Assembly (NCBI GenBank): GCA_944380545.1
Contig: CALWHV010000007.1
Location: 310,001 to 374,000, forward strand
Reading direction: 5' to 3'
Length of the DNA: 64,000 bases
Source: an uncultured Eubacterium sp.
GTDB taxonomy: Bacteria > Bacillota > Clostridia > Oscillospirales > Acutalibacteraceae
How positions within the stretch are numbered: position 1 is the stretch's first letter; every line of letters starts with the position of its first letter. The notes beneath the pieces are model-generated. The model searched no databases. It saw only the letters and a list, made by a program, of their open reading frames with translations, and was not told the origin of the DNA. Shown here in pieces: positions 11,101 through 19,446 of this stretch. The translations under genes and the position numbers were made by a program.

Positions 11101-14100
11101 TCAACGCGATCATCGACCTTCTTAACGATGTTGTTTCTACCGACAACGACATCACGAACAACCTGCCGATAGTTAAATCGCTGTTTGACGCGCTTGACCT
11201 CTTCGGCAAGGAGAGCGTGCTTACCGATGTGTTCAACGGCCTGTTCCTTATCACAAGGGATCATCCCAACAGCTTTGTATTTGAGGAGCACGACCCGAAC
11301 GATCCCGATTACCCGCAGACGGCCGAGCCTGCTGAGGACGCTCCCGTTTATGTTGGTATCAGCAAAACAAACGCTTACTTCCTGCTTGCAAACCTTGACA
11401 CGATCGTGACCATAGTTATGAACATCGTTGAGGCAAACAAGACGGAAGAAACACCCGATGACACAACCGACGACACTACCGGCGCCGACTCCGGCGAGGA
11501 CCTTATCAGCATCATTCTTGACGCGGCTATGAATTCGCTTCAGAACAATGCTCAAACGATAAGCTCCGACAAAGATAATCTGGAGGGTGCGTCAGCGCTC
11601 ATCTCCACGCTCGATTCGGTTCTTTCGTCTCTCCTTTCTAACGCATATATGAACGGATATCAGCTTGACCAGGTAGACGGTATCCTTTCCGGCGTTGTTA
11701 CATTCCTTACCAACGCATTCGGCGAAAACGAGGCGGACAAGGTTTGGTATCTGGTTACGGATTACCTTAAGGCCATCAACGCCGCCAGCGCAAACGAGGC
11801 CGGCACTGCGAACGCCAACGCAGACGGCCCGATCGACCCCTACGAGGTCTACACAGCCGAAAACCTTTCAAGCATCATCACAAGAACCTATGTTCTGCTT
11901 GAGGATGTGCTTGAGGATAAGCTTGTTGTAAAGGGCGACGAGCATAAGCTTATAAACAGCGCTCTCAACGGCCTTTACTCCCCCAGCGCGGTATACATCC
12001 ACGCTCAGGACACGATTGACGAGGGCATCCAGGAATATCTGACCTGGAACGATATCTCCGGCACGAGCTTCGCCTCCGACCTCGGCTACAGCTTTAAGGA
12101 CGGCGACAAGGAAGCCTTCTATGAGAATTTCGTTGAATCGCTCAGCGTAATTCCGGCGATCCTCGGCGTGCTGCTTGTTGACGCAGGCCTTTATGAGAAC
12201 ACCCTTGCCCCGATACTCGGCGCTATCGCAGAGCCGATGGGCGCGGAGGTTCCCGAGATTGACGACGACGCCACCGGCGCAGAGGCTACGCTTGCGGTCA
12301 TCGAATCCTTCTCGAACATCCTCGGCTCGTTCCTTAACGCTCCCGTAAGCGGACTTCTCGGCCTTGTAAGAGGCGTTGTTACGATAGCGGGCGACTCGTT
12401 CCTGAACGAGGTCAAGGACAACACGCTTGCTCCGATAATCGGCGAGCTCAACGGCCTTGCCGAGGTTGCAAGGATATTTGACCCGGCATCCGGCCTTGAT
12501 AAGCTTATCACAACAGAGCTTGTTGACAAGCTTGAGGGCCTTGTTAACGAATACATTCCGAGAAGCAATGTGCTCGGCACGCTGCTTGGTAAGCTCGGAG
12601 TTGAAGGCGTAAGCGGTATTCCGTTCAACATCGTTATCAATCTTGTAAACAGATTCTCCGGCTCAAACGAGCAGCTTTTGCTTGCGATCTACACGGTTGC
12701 CGCGGATCTGCTTACCGATGAAAACATCTTCAGCCAGCTTGTGGGCAACCAGTATCCGTGGCTGACAGAGCTTGTTACGAAGTACGACTCCGCAACGCTG
12801 CTCAAGCTTATAAGCGACCTTGTGGGCTCGCTCGGCAGCACCAAGGAGCTTCAGTGGATAGTTGACGCCAACAAGAAAGACAGCGGCTTCACCTACCCCA
12901 CCGGCATCACCGCTCAGGACGCCAACGATGCAGTTGACCAGCTCGACGAGCTTGTTGCCAACATCTTCCCGCTGCTGCAGCAGTTCGGCCTGCTTGACGA
13001 AAGCAATCTCAGCTCGCTGCTCAACGGCTTCATCTTCACGAATTCCAACATCACAGAGCTTGCAAAGGCTGTTTACGGCGCGATAGAGAACGCCGCCGGC
13101 GACTCCTTCAAGTTCACCCCGTCGCAGCTTGCGTCTTACCTTATGGACAGCAGCTACGGCGCAACCTTCTCCTCCGCCGCGTCAACTCTCAGAAAGTGCG
13201 ACAGCTGGAGCAAGGTTGGCAATGTAAACTGGGGCTTCACGGACGGCTCCTCCAGCGCTCAGACGGGCTTCGTTAAAGCGCTTGCCGCCCTTACAAGACC
13301 TGTTAACGACATTCTTGCCGCGTTCCTTGCCGGCGGCGACGCAAATCTTGCCGCTATCGCCGCTGATGTGCTCGGCAATCTGAACATCAACACAACAACC
13401 ACCTCCGGCGATTGGGAGCTTAAGATCGTTCTTCATAGCAATGTGCTTATCCTCACCGCTCGCAACACGGCAAACCCGAACGCCGTTGCAAACGAGGTAA
13501 AGGTTGATCTCACGCCCGTTCTCGGCGCGCTCAACGCGCTTGTTATCGGCGGCACGAACGGCTATGAAAGCGCCGTTAAGCCCATACTTGAGGCGCTCAA
13601 CATCAGCTGCAAGAGCTACGACGAATATCTTAAGGATTACGCAAAGGCAAAGGATAACCTTCTTATCAACATCCTCAACCCGATCGTAGACTTCCTTAAC
13701 GATGTTACGGCTGCTCCGTTTGACACGCTTACAGCCGCTCTTCCGAAGCTTGCCGCGTTCCTTAACAACAACGGCCTCGGCAAGGCGCTCAACAACCTGC
13801 TTGCTCCCGTTACAGACCTTATCAAGGTTCTGGGCGACAACGGAATAGACATCAACGCTCTTGTTGAAGAGCTTGCCGGCGCTCCGCTCAAGGATCTGCT
13901 TGAAGACGCCATCGGCATCGACCTCGGCAACCTTAAGCTTGACCTTACGGACATAAGCGGCAGCCTTAATGTTCAGGATATCCTTATCCCGCTCGTTAAC
14001 TCGCTGCTTAAGGACAACGGCATCAACATCAAGCTTGCAGACATTGACTGGGCTAAGCTTGCGGCGCTCACGGACCAGGGCCAGGTGCTCATCACCGTTT

Positions 14101-15632
14101 TGCGCTACATCGAATCCACCCTTATCACCAACGCGGCTGCCATCAGCGACCTGCTCGGCGGAATCGAAGCTCTTTCGAGCAACGCCACGATCAAGTCCAT
14201 ACTTGATTCGGTATTCGGCCAGATCGCAACGGCAAGCAAGGACGATATCGTTCGCGCGGTATTCTACCTGCTGCTGTGCCAGCCCACAAATGTATTCTTT
14301 GATTACACAGGCTTTGAGTACAAGGATTACGAATTCACATATCCCACCACGGTTGATATGGAATTCCTCACCATCCTCGGCCCGATGCTTGACGGCCTTA
14401 TCGGCGGCCTTATCGAGGGCGGACTTACAGGCCTTGTGGCTCAGAATGTTTACACCGACAACATCGTAAGCACCATAGCTACCGGACTTTACGGCGCGGT
14501 AGAGGGCGTTAAGATTGACGATTCGATGAATCTTACCGAGCTGCTTGCGATGACCGACATCGACTTCTCAACAGACGCGGTTGCCGACCTGCTTGAGAAC
14601 AAGGACTACGGCCAGACCTATTCCGCCGCAGCCAAGACCATCAGAAACGCCGGCTCCTGGGCCCGCGTAAATGCGGACAGCCTGAGCTGGGGCGTTAAGG
14701 ACAGAGACACCTTTGTTCACGCGCTCGTTGCAGTGCTTCGCCCGATCTACGGCGTGCTTGATGTGCTTCTTAACGACGGCGCACTCGGCCTGTTCAACCT
14801 CATCTACCTGCCCGGCTCCGACGGCTACACCTCAACGATAGTTCCGCTTCTTGAGGCGCTCGGCTGCTACAACATCAAAACGCAGTATCAGTACAGGCAG
14901 GATATGAGCAAGGAGTACGACTACATCCTTATCGACATCCTTAACCCGCTGCTCGACAAGGTTGAAGACCTGCTCAACGCTCCCATCCAGACGCTTGCGG
15001 ATATGCTGCCCAACCTGGCGCTGTTCTTTGCAAACGACGGACTGCTTCAGATAATCGAAAACCTGCTTACTCCCATCAGGGCTCTGCTTGACGCCGTTAA
15101 GCCCATCGCCGATGTTAACGACATCCTTTCGGCTGCCGGCCTCAACATCAGCAAGGAGCTTCAGAAGCTTGGCATCGTAGGCAGCGACTACAGCTTCGAT
15201 ATCTACGATCTCTCAGGCTCGCTCAAGCCGCTCATCGGAAAAGACAATATCGTTTCTCTTCTGAACACGGTTCTTGGCATGATAGAGGTCAACGGCGCTC
15301 CGCTCGGCTTAGAGCTGATGCCGATCGACTGGTATAAGCTTGCCTCCCACGGCGAGGTTATCACCAACGAGGCTTCACAGGCTTCAACACACGGCGGCAG
15401 AATCTATGTTGACGCCGACCCGAACGAGGTTCTTATCGCAGTGCTTCGTTACCTTGTTGAAACAATCAACTACAAGGATAACTACACAACGATAAGCAAT
15501 CTTATCGGCGGACTTATCGGCGGCGCGGACGATTCAATCTCCGGCGTTGTAAACGATGTTCTTTCGGTAGTTGTAGGCGAGACCGACGAGGTTATCAACG
15601 AGCTGTGCGGAATCCTTGAGATCCTTGCATAA
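8175..15632 (+). CDS. Giant secreted helical-repeat protein, 2485 aa
   Basis: The start is ATG 8175, 10 nt after AGGAG. Residues 1-29 are a signal peptide (TAFA|ADDPED), close to that of the divergent giant. The rest is predominantly amphipathic helix, dominated by Leu, Ile, Val, Asn, Asp and Ala with runs such as LLNNILNPLL. The last 920 residues are a tandem duplication of a unit of about 480 residues: about 1565-2046 and 2047-2485. Matching landmarks are FTYPT (F1572/F2054), a SYGATFSSAA/DYGQTYSAAA block, ILNPIVDFL/ILNPLLDKV, and IDWAKLA/IDWYKLA followed by VLRY. No enzyme motif, dockerin, sortase signal or membrane anchor is visible. Codon choice is GC-rich and even. I do not recognise the family; a secreted fibrous or scaffold protein is inference. 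Confidence 0.85.
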   Translation: MKTSKRLLSFFLAVVMVVTTCSVGLTAFAADDPEDQVFTYITDDGEAVDITYQGLQDIVNTYAPTLIESLRGELEGIEGANIDVDKIVGAKNPIGELLGQLAPFLYGVLNDSAYDTLAPMVSGGITGMGNTAESVLGSAYDSSADYSYLEDEDATLSFWDLYSVVSAVMNDESADKESAFYKFCKDAKPKLDSLLNAYDSAYSATAKVDEVMRSVLDTTAFAPISPLMGINSYAILFNNSDNPDFVAANNAIKSAGYYAGVPASAENIGDVLLSDGKTLKQWTDEVQANGNKYKDYDFTPFINYVSRYAQLSYIINEGETLSLLNSLFYYYNLSICSSSVSLTYMLLSHGNKSYTFSQAGMCSGLGLDSQITVRVEPGEYWYNLTVNAESDAYTWDLFKNEFMQTMAMQMMFGTITPSVLENAKDELYGLYMCIGTMYLPMFSEGSTVSDDVSTFKTEWYKDTLSGLFAVTGKEESFEAARALIDDSYAFDADELNVLRRIAEKYNFFSGYSPDDFNKSEFLGIKANFMADVYAAADEIGDDALVCLLDYTDSRSYANSFIQVLRSWDGGDVNAFISNNLAARQFADQIQQRYGAYLIHTYFSDGFDSGENGNYKNYLKPALDGYVISASLESYEQDDFVKAQEVADGETPAWYVTDIWTGVVNTVLNSLVNGLLDPDAGDIIGGQNINDLLSAFVQSDVDFIGLLNNIYLNLADNPVQAIFRLLPALVVLIDELIVPIAFNQEGDSDPGNLLNIIINIVAPNATQGKGSPTGIGRLQLDLNTIVPTLLHWLLRDNDYTYTYYNEVTDNGDGTYTYNGTYTAQGIQDAVPCILNIYVADQALGNASISGIAEPGNAIVKELATFGLEVVEEYIAEHGNDAKGYDAKGKPLNRGLNNILVAFPAIINDLGQKMMEKYDIPSDWSFGEFDTFEDEKSGNTITYNVTVQQFKDLAAKIDSETAKNVLGVFVEMFVDNWFNAIIDLLNDVVSTDNDITNNLPIVKSLFDALDLFGKESVLTDVFNGLFLITRDHPNSFVFEEHDPNDPDYPQTAEPAEDAPVYVGISKTNAYFLLANLDTIVTIVMNIVEANKTEETPDDTTDDTTGADSGEDLISIILDAAMNSLQNNAQTISSDKDNLEGASALISTLDSVLSSLLSNAYMNGYQLDQVDGILSGVVTFLTNAFGENEADKVWYLVTDYLKAINAASANEAGTANANADGPIDPYEVYTAENLSSIITRTYVLLEDVLEDKLVVKGDEHKLINSALNGLYSPSAVYIHAQDTIDEGIQEYLTWNDISGTSFASDLGYSFKDGDKEAFYENFVESLSVIPAILGVLLVDAGLYENTLAPILGAIAEPMGAEVPEIDDDATGAEATLAVIESFSNILGSFLNAPVSGLLGLVRGVVTIAGDSFLNEVKDNTLAPIIGELNGLAEVARIFDPASGLDKLITTELVDKLEGLVNEYIPRSNVLGTLLGKLGVEGVSGIPFNIVINLVNRFSGSNEQLLLAIYTVAADLLTDENIFSQLVGNQYPWLTELVTKYDSATLLKLISDLVGSLGSTKELQWIVDANKKDSGFTYPTGITAQDANDAVDQLDELVANIFPLLQQFGLLDESNLSSLLNGFIFTNSNITELAKAVYGAIENAAGDSFKFTPSQLASYLMDSSYGATFSSAASTLRKCDSWSKVGNVNWGFTDGSSSAQTGFVKALAALTRPVNDILAAFLAGGDANLAAIAADVLGNLNINTTTTSGDWELKIVLHSNVLILTARNTANPNAVANEVKVDLTPVLGALNALVIGGTNGYESAVKPILEALNISCKSYDEYLKDYAKAKDNLLINILNPIVDFLNDVTAAPFDTLTAALPKLAAFLNNNGLGKALNNLLAPVTDLIKVLGDNGIDINALVEELAGAPLKDLLEDAIGIDLGNLKLDLTDISGSLNVQDILIPLVNSLLKDNGINIKLADIDWAKLAALTDQGQVLITVLRYIESTLITNAAAISDLLGGIEALSSNATIKSILDSVFGQIATASKDDIVRAVFYLLLCQPTNVFFDYTGFEYKDYEFTYPTTVDMEFLTILGPMLDGLIGGLIEGGLTGLVAQNVYTDNIVSTIATGLYGAVEGVKIDDSMNLTELLAMTDIDFSTDAVADLLENKDYGQTYSAAAKTIRNAGSWARVNADSLSWGVKDRDTFVHALVAVLRPIYGVLDVLLNDGALGLFNLIYLPGSDGYTSTIVPLLEALGCYNIKTQYQYRQDMSKEYDYILIDILNPLLDKVEDLLNAPIQTLADMLPNLALFFANDGLLQIIENLLTPIRALLDAVKPIADVNDILSAAGLNISKELQKLGIVGSDYSFDIYDLSGSLKPLIGKDNIVSLLNTVLGMIEVNGAPLGLELMPIDWYKLASHGEVITNEASQASTHGGRIYVDADPNEVLIAVLRYLVETINYKDNYTTISNLIGGLIGGADDSISGVVNDVLSVVVGETDEVINELCGILEILA
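12867..14312 (+). repeat. 480-residue coding repeat, unit A
   Basis: Protein-level repeat of the giant gene, residues about 1565-2046. It aligns end to end with unit B through the FTYPT, YGATFSSAA, ILNP and IDWAKLA landmarks. DNA identity is clearly lower than protein similarity, so the duplication is old. Confidence 0.7.
14313..15629 (+). repeat. 480-residue coding repeat, unit B
   Basis: Second unit, residues about 2047-2485, immediately following unit A. It is slightly shorter at its C-terminal end and runs to the stop codon. Confidence 0.7.
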
Positions 15633-15671
15633 CCGTTGACGCAAACGGCTAAACGAATAAACAAACAACAG

Positions 15672-15701
15672 GGGCGCTCCTTCGGGAGCGCCCTTAGTTT
15701 G
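15672..15701 (+). terminator. Intrinsic terminator of the 2485-aa gene
   Basis: A 9-bp stem (GGGCGCTCC/GGAGCGCCC) is capped by a TTCG tetraloop and followed by TTAGTTTGT. It lies 40 bp past the stop codon. Confidence 0.75.
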
Positions 15702-15799
15702 TCGATAAAGTCGGCCGGAACGCGCGAAATTGATTTATTGAAAAGCATATCATTTTCCGCCAAGACCGTTTTACTAACAGCTTTATTTTCAAAATCAGG

Positions 15800-15834
15800 A
15801 AAAAGAAAGAATGCCGCACTGTTGTGCGGCATTC
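15800..15834 (-). terminator. Hairpin with minus-strand T tract
   Basis: The perfect 11-bp stem GAATGCCGCAC/GTGCGGCATTC (15809-15834) has a 4-nt loop, and on the minus strand it is followed by TTTCTTTTTCC. No minus-strand gene upstream of it is evident, so it may be a relic. The remainder of 15702-15997 holds nothing else I can name. Confidence 0.45.
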
Positions 15835-15997
15835 GCGCTTTCCGCCTTTGCCGGACTCGTAGTATTGATATACGACTTCGCCCGTCAAATGCGAAATCCG
15901 GCTCGATTTCTCGACAGCCTGTCAGCGTGTCTGGAAGCGCCATCAGTTTTATATAAAACTCATTGCCGCAAACGGAATTGTATGAACATCGACAGCC

Positions 15998-16245
15998 GCC
16001 GAATCTCCACGCGTAGGGGCTGCTTCGTCGAAATTCATACCATTCCACTCGCAACCGCCGAATAAAAATGTGTTGTTTTACTAAATACCGCGTAGGGTCC
16101 GCAATCTGCGGACCGCCTAAAGCGCGTCATATCGGCGATTGCTCGCTCCAAGTATGAATTTCTCCTCTCCCCAAAAAGCTGTCGCTTTTCGGGGACCCCC
16201 GATTGCCCGCCTAAACAGCGTTATATCGGCGATTGCCCGCTTCAA
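15998..16245 (-). repeat. Mosaic intergenic hairpin repeat, copy A
   Basis: This minus-oriented copy contains a complete 131-bp unit at 16031-16161, bounded by the 10-bp inverted repeats AAATTCATAC and GTATGAATTT. The central exchangeable hairpin is GGTCCGCA/TGCGGACC type. Flanking modules (GGGGACCCC hairpin, CGCGTAGGG box) recur in the other copies. It fills the gap between the giant gene terminator and the M20 promoter. Apparent open frames here are repeat sequence, not genes. Confidence 0.8.
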
Positions 16246-16276
16246 GTATGAGTTTCGGCAAGCTGTTAAATTTTAG

Positions 16277-16306
16277 TTGCACGGGGCACTGCTTTCAATG
16301 TATAAT
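16277..16306 (+). promoter_or_regulatory. Promoter of the M20 peptidase operon
   Basis: TTGCAC (16277-16282), an 18-bp spacer and TATAAT (16301-16306). An imperfect inverted repeat (GCACGGGGCAC near 16280 and GTGCCCTGCGC near 16320) flanks the -10 region and could be an operator. Confidence 0.55.
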
Positions 16307-16378
16307 AGAGGTATAATACCGTGCCCTGCGCAAGCGGATCGTGTTATATCCGGCGGCGGGGCGTGAAAGGAGAGGCAT

Positions 16379-17848
16379 ATGTACATATTTCTCGGAATCC
16401 TGGCGTTTATAGCCGTGCTTATCATCGGCACTGCGATACACGCCGCGTTCTTCAAGGAGCGGCAAAGCGCCTCGCCGGCGCTGCCGGAGGAGGCGGTTGA
16501 TGTTGACCGCGCCGCGCGCCATCTGAGCGAGGCGATATCCATCAAAACGATATCGCGCGACGACCCCGATGAGGTGGACTGGGGCGAATTTCAAAAATTC
16601 CACGATTTTCTTGAAAGGGAATATCCGCTGATAACGAAAAGCCTTGTGCGCGAAAAGGTTGGGCGCGCAAGCCTACTTTACAAATGGCAGGGCGCGGACG
16701 AAAGCCTTGAGCCGATCGCATTTTTATCCCATATGGATGTTGTGCCGATATCGGACGGCACGCTCGGCGACTGGACCCATCCCCCGTTTGACGGCTTTAA
16801 CGACGGCGAATTTGTTTGGGGGCGCGGCGCGCTTGATATGAAGAACCACCTGGTGTGCGTTATGGAAAGCATAGAGACCCTGCTTGAGGAGGGCTTTAAG
16901 CCGCAGCGCACGGTTTATCTCTGCTTCGGGCACAACGAGGAGATAGTTGCCTCCGCCGAATCGGGCGCGCACGAGCTTATGGAAACGCTGCGCAGCCGCG
17001 GCGTTACGCTTGACAGCATTATCGACGAGGGAGGCGCGATGCTGCCGGCAAAGGTGAACGGGCTGCTTGACGGCTGCCTTGCCGGAATAGGCGTTGCTGA
17101 AAAGGGCTACGCCGATTTCCGCCTTACGCTTAAGGCGAAGGGCGGCCATTCCTCGCAGCCGCCGAAGCACACCGCCATAGGAAAGCTTGCAAAGGCTGTT
17201 ATACGCCTTGAAAACAGGCAGTTCAAGGCAACGCTGCCCGATTATGTGAACAGCCTGTTTACGGGGCTCGGAAAGCGGTGCAGCTACGCGGGGCGCTTTG
17301 TGATGTGCAACTACCCGCTGCTAAAGCCGCTCGTTAAGCTGATAATGACCAAGATACCGCCCGCCGCGTCGCTTGTGCGCACCACGATAGGCGTTACGAT
17401 GAGCAGCGGCTCGCCCGCCGCCAATGTTTTGCCGGACGCCGCAACGGTAACGGTGAACTGCCGCATAATGCCGGGCGAGAGCATCGCCTCCACGCGCGAG
17501 CATATCAGAAAGGCTGTTAAGAACGACGATATTGAGATAGAGCTTTTAAAGGGCAAGGAGCCGAGCTATGTTTCACCCACAAACACAAAATCGTTTGAAA
17601 CGCTCAGAAAGCTCTGTATGGCTGCAAATGAAAAGAACATCGTTACCCCCTATCTTGTTATGGGCGGAACGGACGCATATCATTACGAGCCGATATGCAA
17701 AAACATCTACCGCTTTGCGCCGTTTACCGTAAGCACCTCTCTGCTGCTTACAACACATTCAACCAACGAGCGCTGCCCGATAGAGCAGCTCGGCGCGGGC
17801 GTTACATTCTTCAAGCGCTACATACGCGAGATGGCGGGAAAGGAATAA
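16379..17848 (+). CDS. Membrane-anchored M20 family metallopeptidase
   Basis: The start ATG follows AAAGGAGAGGCAT. Residues 3-24 are a membrane anchor and the catalytic part faces outward. This is a di-zinc peptidase of the M20 (CPS1/PM20D1-like) type. Metal and catalytic motifs are in order: SHMDVVP, GRGALDMKN, GHNEEI (general base Glu), DEGG, and a C-terminal GGTDAYHY. The GGHSSQPP segment belongs to the lid/dimerisation domain. At 489 residues it has normal length for the CPS1-like branch. The stop is 3 bp before the next gene, and two membrane proteins follow, so hydrolysis of small peptides or N-acyl amino acids coupled to transport is a reasonable inference. Confidence 0.88.
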   Translation: MYIFLGILAFIAVLIIGTAIHAAFFKERQSASPALPEEAVDVDRAARHLSEAISIKTISRDDPDEVDWGEFQKFHDFLEREYPLITKSLVREKVGRASLLYKWQGADESLEPIAFLSHMDVVPISDGTLGDWTHPPFDGFNDGEFVWGRGALDMKNHLVCVMESIETLLEEGFKPQRTVYLCFGHNEEIVASAESGAHELMETLRSRGVTLDSIIDEGGAMLPAKVNGLLDGCLAGIGVAEKGYADFRLTLKAKGGHSSQPPKHTAIGKLAKAVIRLENRQFKATLPDYVNSLFTGLGKRCSYAGRFVMCNYPLLKPLVKLIMTKIPPAASLVRTTIGVTMSSGSPAANVLPDAATVTVNCRIMPGESIASTREHIRKAVKNDDIEIELLKGKEPSYVSPTNTKSFETLRKLCMAANEKNIVTPYLVMGGTDAYHYEPICKNIYRFAPFTVSTSLLLTTHSTNERCPIEQLGAGVTFFKRYIREMAGKE

Positions 17849-17851
17849 GCT

Positions 17852-18622
17852 ATGGATTTTAAAGAAAGCGCGTTTATGTATATCCTCGGCGGGGCCGTGG
17901 TGGTCTTCGTGCTGGCGCAGAGCCTGTTTTTCCTGATAAGGGCTTACCGCCAGGGCAAGAAGATAGGGCTCTCCCCCTCCGTTATGAAAAACACGATAGT
18001 TTCAAGCTCGCTGTTTTCGGTAGCCCCCAGCATCTCCATACTTGCAACGGTGCTTACGCTTTCCGGCGCGCTGGGGCTTGTGCTGCCGTGGATAAGGCTC
18101 ACCGTTATCGGAGCGATCTCCTATGAGGTGCCCGCGGCGGAGAGCGCGATCTCCGCAATGGGGCACACGGGCGGCCTTTCCTACGAGATAACCGACCCTG
18201 TGGAATTTTCCGCCGTTGCGTGGGTAATGACGCTCGGCTCCGTTATGCCGCTGATACTTGTGCCGTTTCTGCTTAAATTCATCCAGAAAAAGATAGGCGG
18301 CGCCGTAAGCAAAAACGCCGCGTGGGCAAACGCAATGAGCGCAGCCGCGTTTATAGGGCTTATAAGCGCGTTTATCGGCAGAGCCGTGCTGGGCACCGGC
18401 GAGCCGGACCAGATAGGCGACGGCGCAGGCGTTATGAGCGTTGCCGCGCTGCTTATATCAATGGCGGCGATGTTCGTCTTTATGCAGATACAGAAAAAGA
18501 AAAACATAGGCTGGCTGGAGTCGATGGCGATGCCGCTTAGTATGTTTATCGCCCTTGCCGCCGTCATTGCGCTTCACAGCGTGCTGCCGGGCGATATTGC
18601 CGTGCTGGAATGGAGGGGCTGA
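17852..18622 (+). CDS. DUF5058-type integral membrane protein
   Basis: 256 residues with about seven hydrophobic segments (first at 9-28, then near 50-80, 115-135, 140-160, 170-190, 200-220 and 230-248). The sequence resembles the DUF5058 family, which has no established function. It lies 3 bp after the M20 peptidase and 1 bp before another membrane protein, so the three genes form one transcription unit. A two-subunit permease is a plausible reading, but nothing in the sequence proves transport. Confidence 0.75.
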   Translation: MDFKESAFMYILGGAVVVFVLAQSLFFLIRAYRQGKKIGLSPSVMKNTIVSSSLFSVAPSISILATVLTLSGALGLVLPWIRLTVIGAISYEVPAAESAISAMGHTGGLSYEITDPVEFSAVAWVMTLGSVMPLILVPFLLKFIQKKIGGAVSKNAAWANAMSAAAFIGLISAFIGRAVLGTGEPDQIGDGAGVMSVAALLISMAAMFVFMQIQKKKNIGWLESMAMPLSMFIALAAVIALHSVLPGDIAVLEWRG

Positions 18623-18623
18623 T

Positions 18624-19280
18624 ATGGAAAATTACAACAACAAAACTCATATCTACGGCCGCTTCTGGGTTATCACGGCGCTTGTTTTCTTCCTGCTGAT
18701 ACCGCTTACAATCTCCGCGCATTTCAACGCCTTTCCCGGCGCCGAGGTGGTTTTCAAGGGCCTTGCGCCCATAGCGCTGCTCTTTTACCCCACGGCGGTT
18801 ATAGAGGTGTTTACCTACACGCCAATGCTCGGCCCCGGCGCAACCTATCTTGCGTTCGTAACGGGCAACATAAACAATCTGAAGCTGCCGTGCGCCCTCT
18901 CCGCTATGGAGAGCGCAAAGGTCAACGCCAACTCCGACGAGGGCGAGATACTTTCAACGATAGCCGTTGCCGCCTCCTCCATAACCACCACGGTTATCAT
19001 CGCCGTGGGCGTTGTGGCGTTCGCGCCCTTTTTGCCGTATCTTACGGCTGAGGATTCCGTGCTTGCGCCCGCGTTCCAGCAGGTGGTGCCCGCGCTCTTC
19101 GGCGCGCTCGGAATGAGCTATATTGCAAAGCACTTCAAGATAAGCATAGTTCCGATAGCGGTCATCTGCCTTATGCTGCTGTTCAAGGGCGATCTTGCCG
19201 TGGGCGTGCTCATCCCCGTGGGCGTTATAGTTGCGCTGCTCTCGACCCATATTATGTTTAAAAAAGGCTGGATAAAATAG
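18624..19280 (+). CDS. Integral membrane protein paired with DUF5058
   Basis: The start ATG 18624 follows a GGAGGGG site that overlaps the end of the previous gene. 218 residues with about six hydrophobic segments. A GPGATYLAFVTGNINNLKLP loop lies between helices, and the ASSITTTVIIAVG helix resembles membrane transport proteins. I do not know the family. Tight coupling to DUF5058 suggests both are needed in the same membrane complex. A terminator follows immediately. Confidence 0.75.
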   Translation: MENYNNKTHIYGRFWVITALVFFLLIPLTISAHFNAFPGAEVVFKGLAPIALLFYPTAVIEVFTYTPMLGPGATYLAFVTGNINNLKLPCALSAMESAKVNANSDEGEILSTIAVAASSITTTVIIAVGVVAFAPFLPYLTAEDSVLAPAFQQVVPALFGALGMSYIAKHFKISIVPIAVICLMLLFKGDLAVGVLIPVGVIVALLSTHIMFKKGWIK

Positions 19281-19283
19281 TGT

Positions 19284-19320
19284 TAAGCAGGCGTTTCTGT
19301 GTTGAAGCGCCTGCTTTTTA
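19284..19320 (+). terminator. Intrinsic terminator of the M20 operon
   Basis: The stem AAGCAGGCG/CGCCTGCTT with a loop of about 14 nt is followed by TTTTTA. Confidence 0.75.
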
Positions 19321-19323
19321 TAT

Positions 19324-19352
19324 TTGATAATTTCTTTGCGGTCTGCTATAAT
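19324..19352 (+). promoter_or_regulatory. Distal promoter of the Nudix operon
   Basis: TTGATA (19324-19329), 17 bp, TATAAT (19347-19352). Confidence 0.5.
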
Positions 19353-19387
19353 CTACGGTATTGAGCCCTGCCGCGGGCAAATTACAC

Positions 19388-19416
19388 TTGTATATCAACG
19401 CGGGATTTAGTATAAT
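19388..19416 (+). promoter_or_regulatory. Proximal promoter of the Nudix operon
   Basis: TTGTAT (19388-19393), 17 bp, TATAAT (19411-19416). Transcription would start near 19423, exactly where an alternative ATG lies without a ribosome binding site. This favours the internal ATG at 19447 as the true start. Confidence 0.5.
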
Positions 19417-19446
19417 ACCAATATGCAGTATGACGGTGGTGAGAAA

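Noticed and set aside
10365..11555. 396-codon open frame on the minus strand inside the 2485-aa gene
   Set aside because: Antisense to a clear coding gene with signal peptide and repeats; the antisense protein has no domain and mirrors the codon periodicity of the real gene.
15482..16054. 190-codon minus-strand frame crossing the giant gene end and repeat A
   Set aside because: Its first residues (WYEFRRS) come from the dispersed repeat and recur at 47.4 and 51.1 kb; it also crosses two terminator hairpins.
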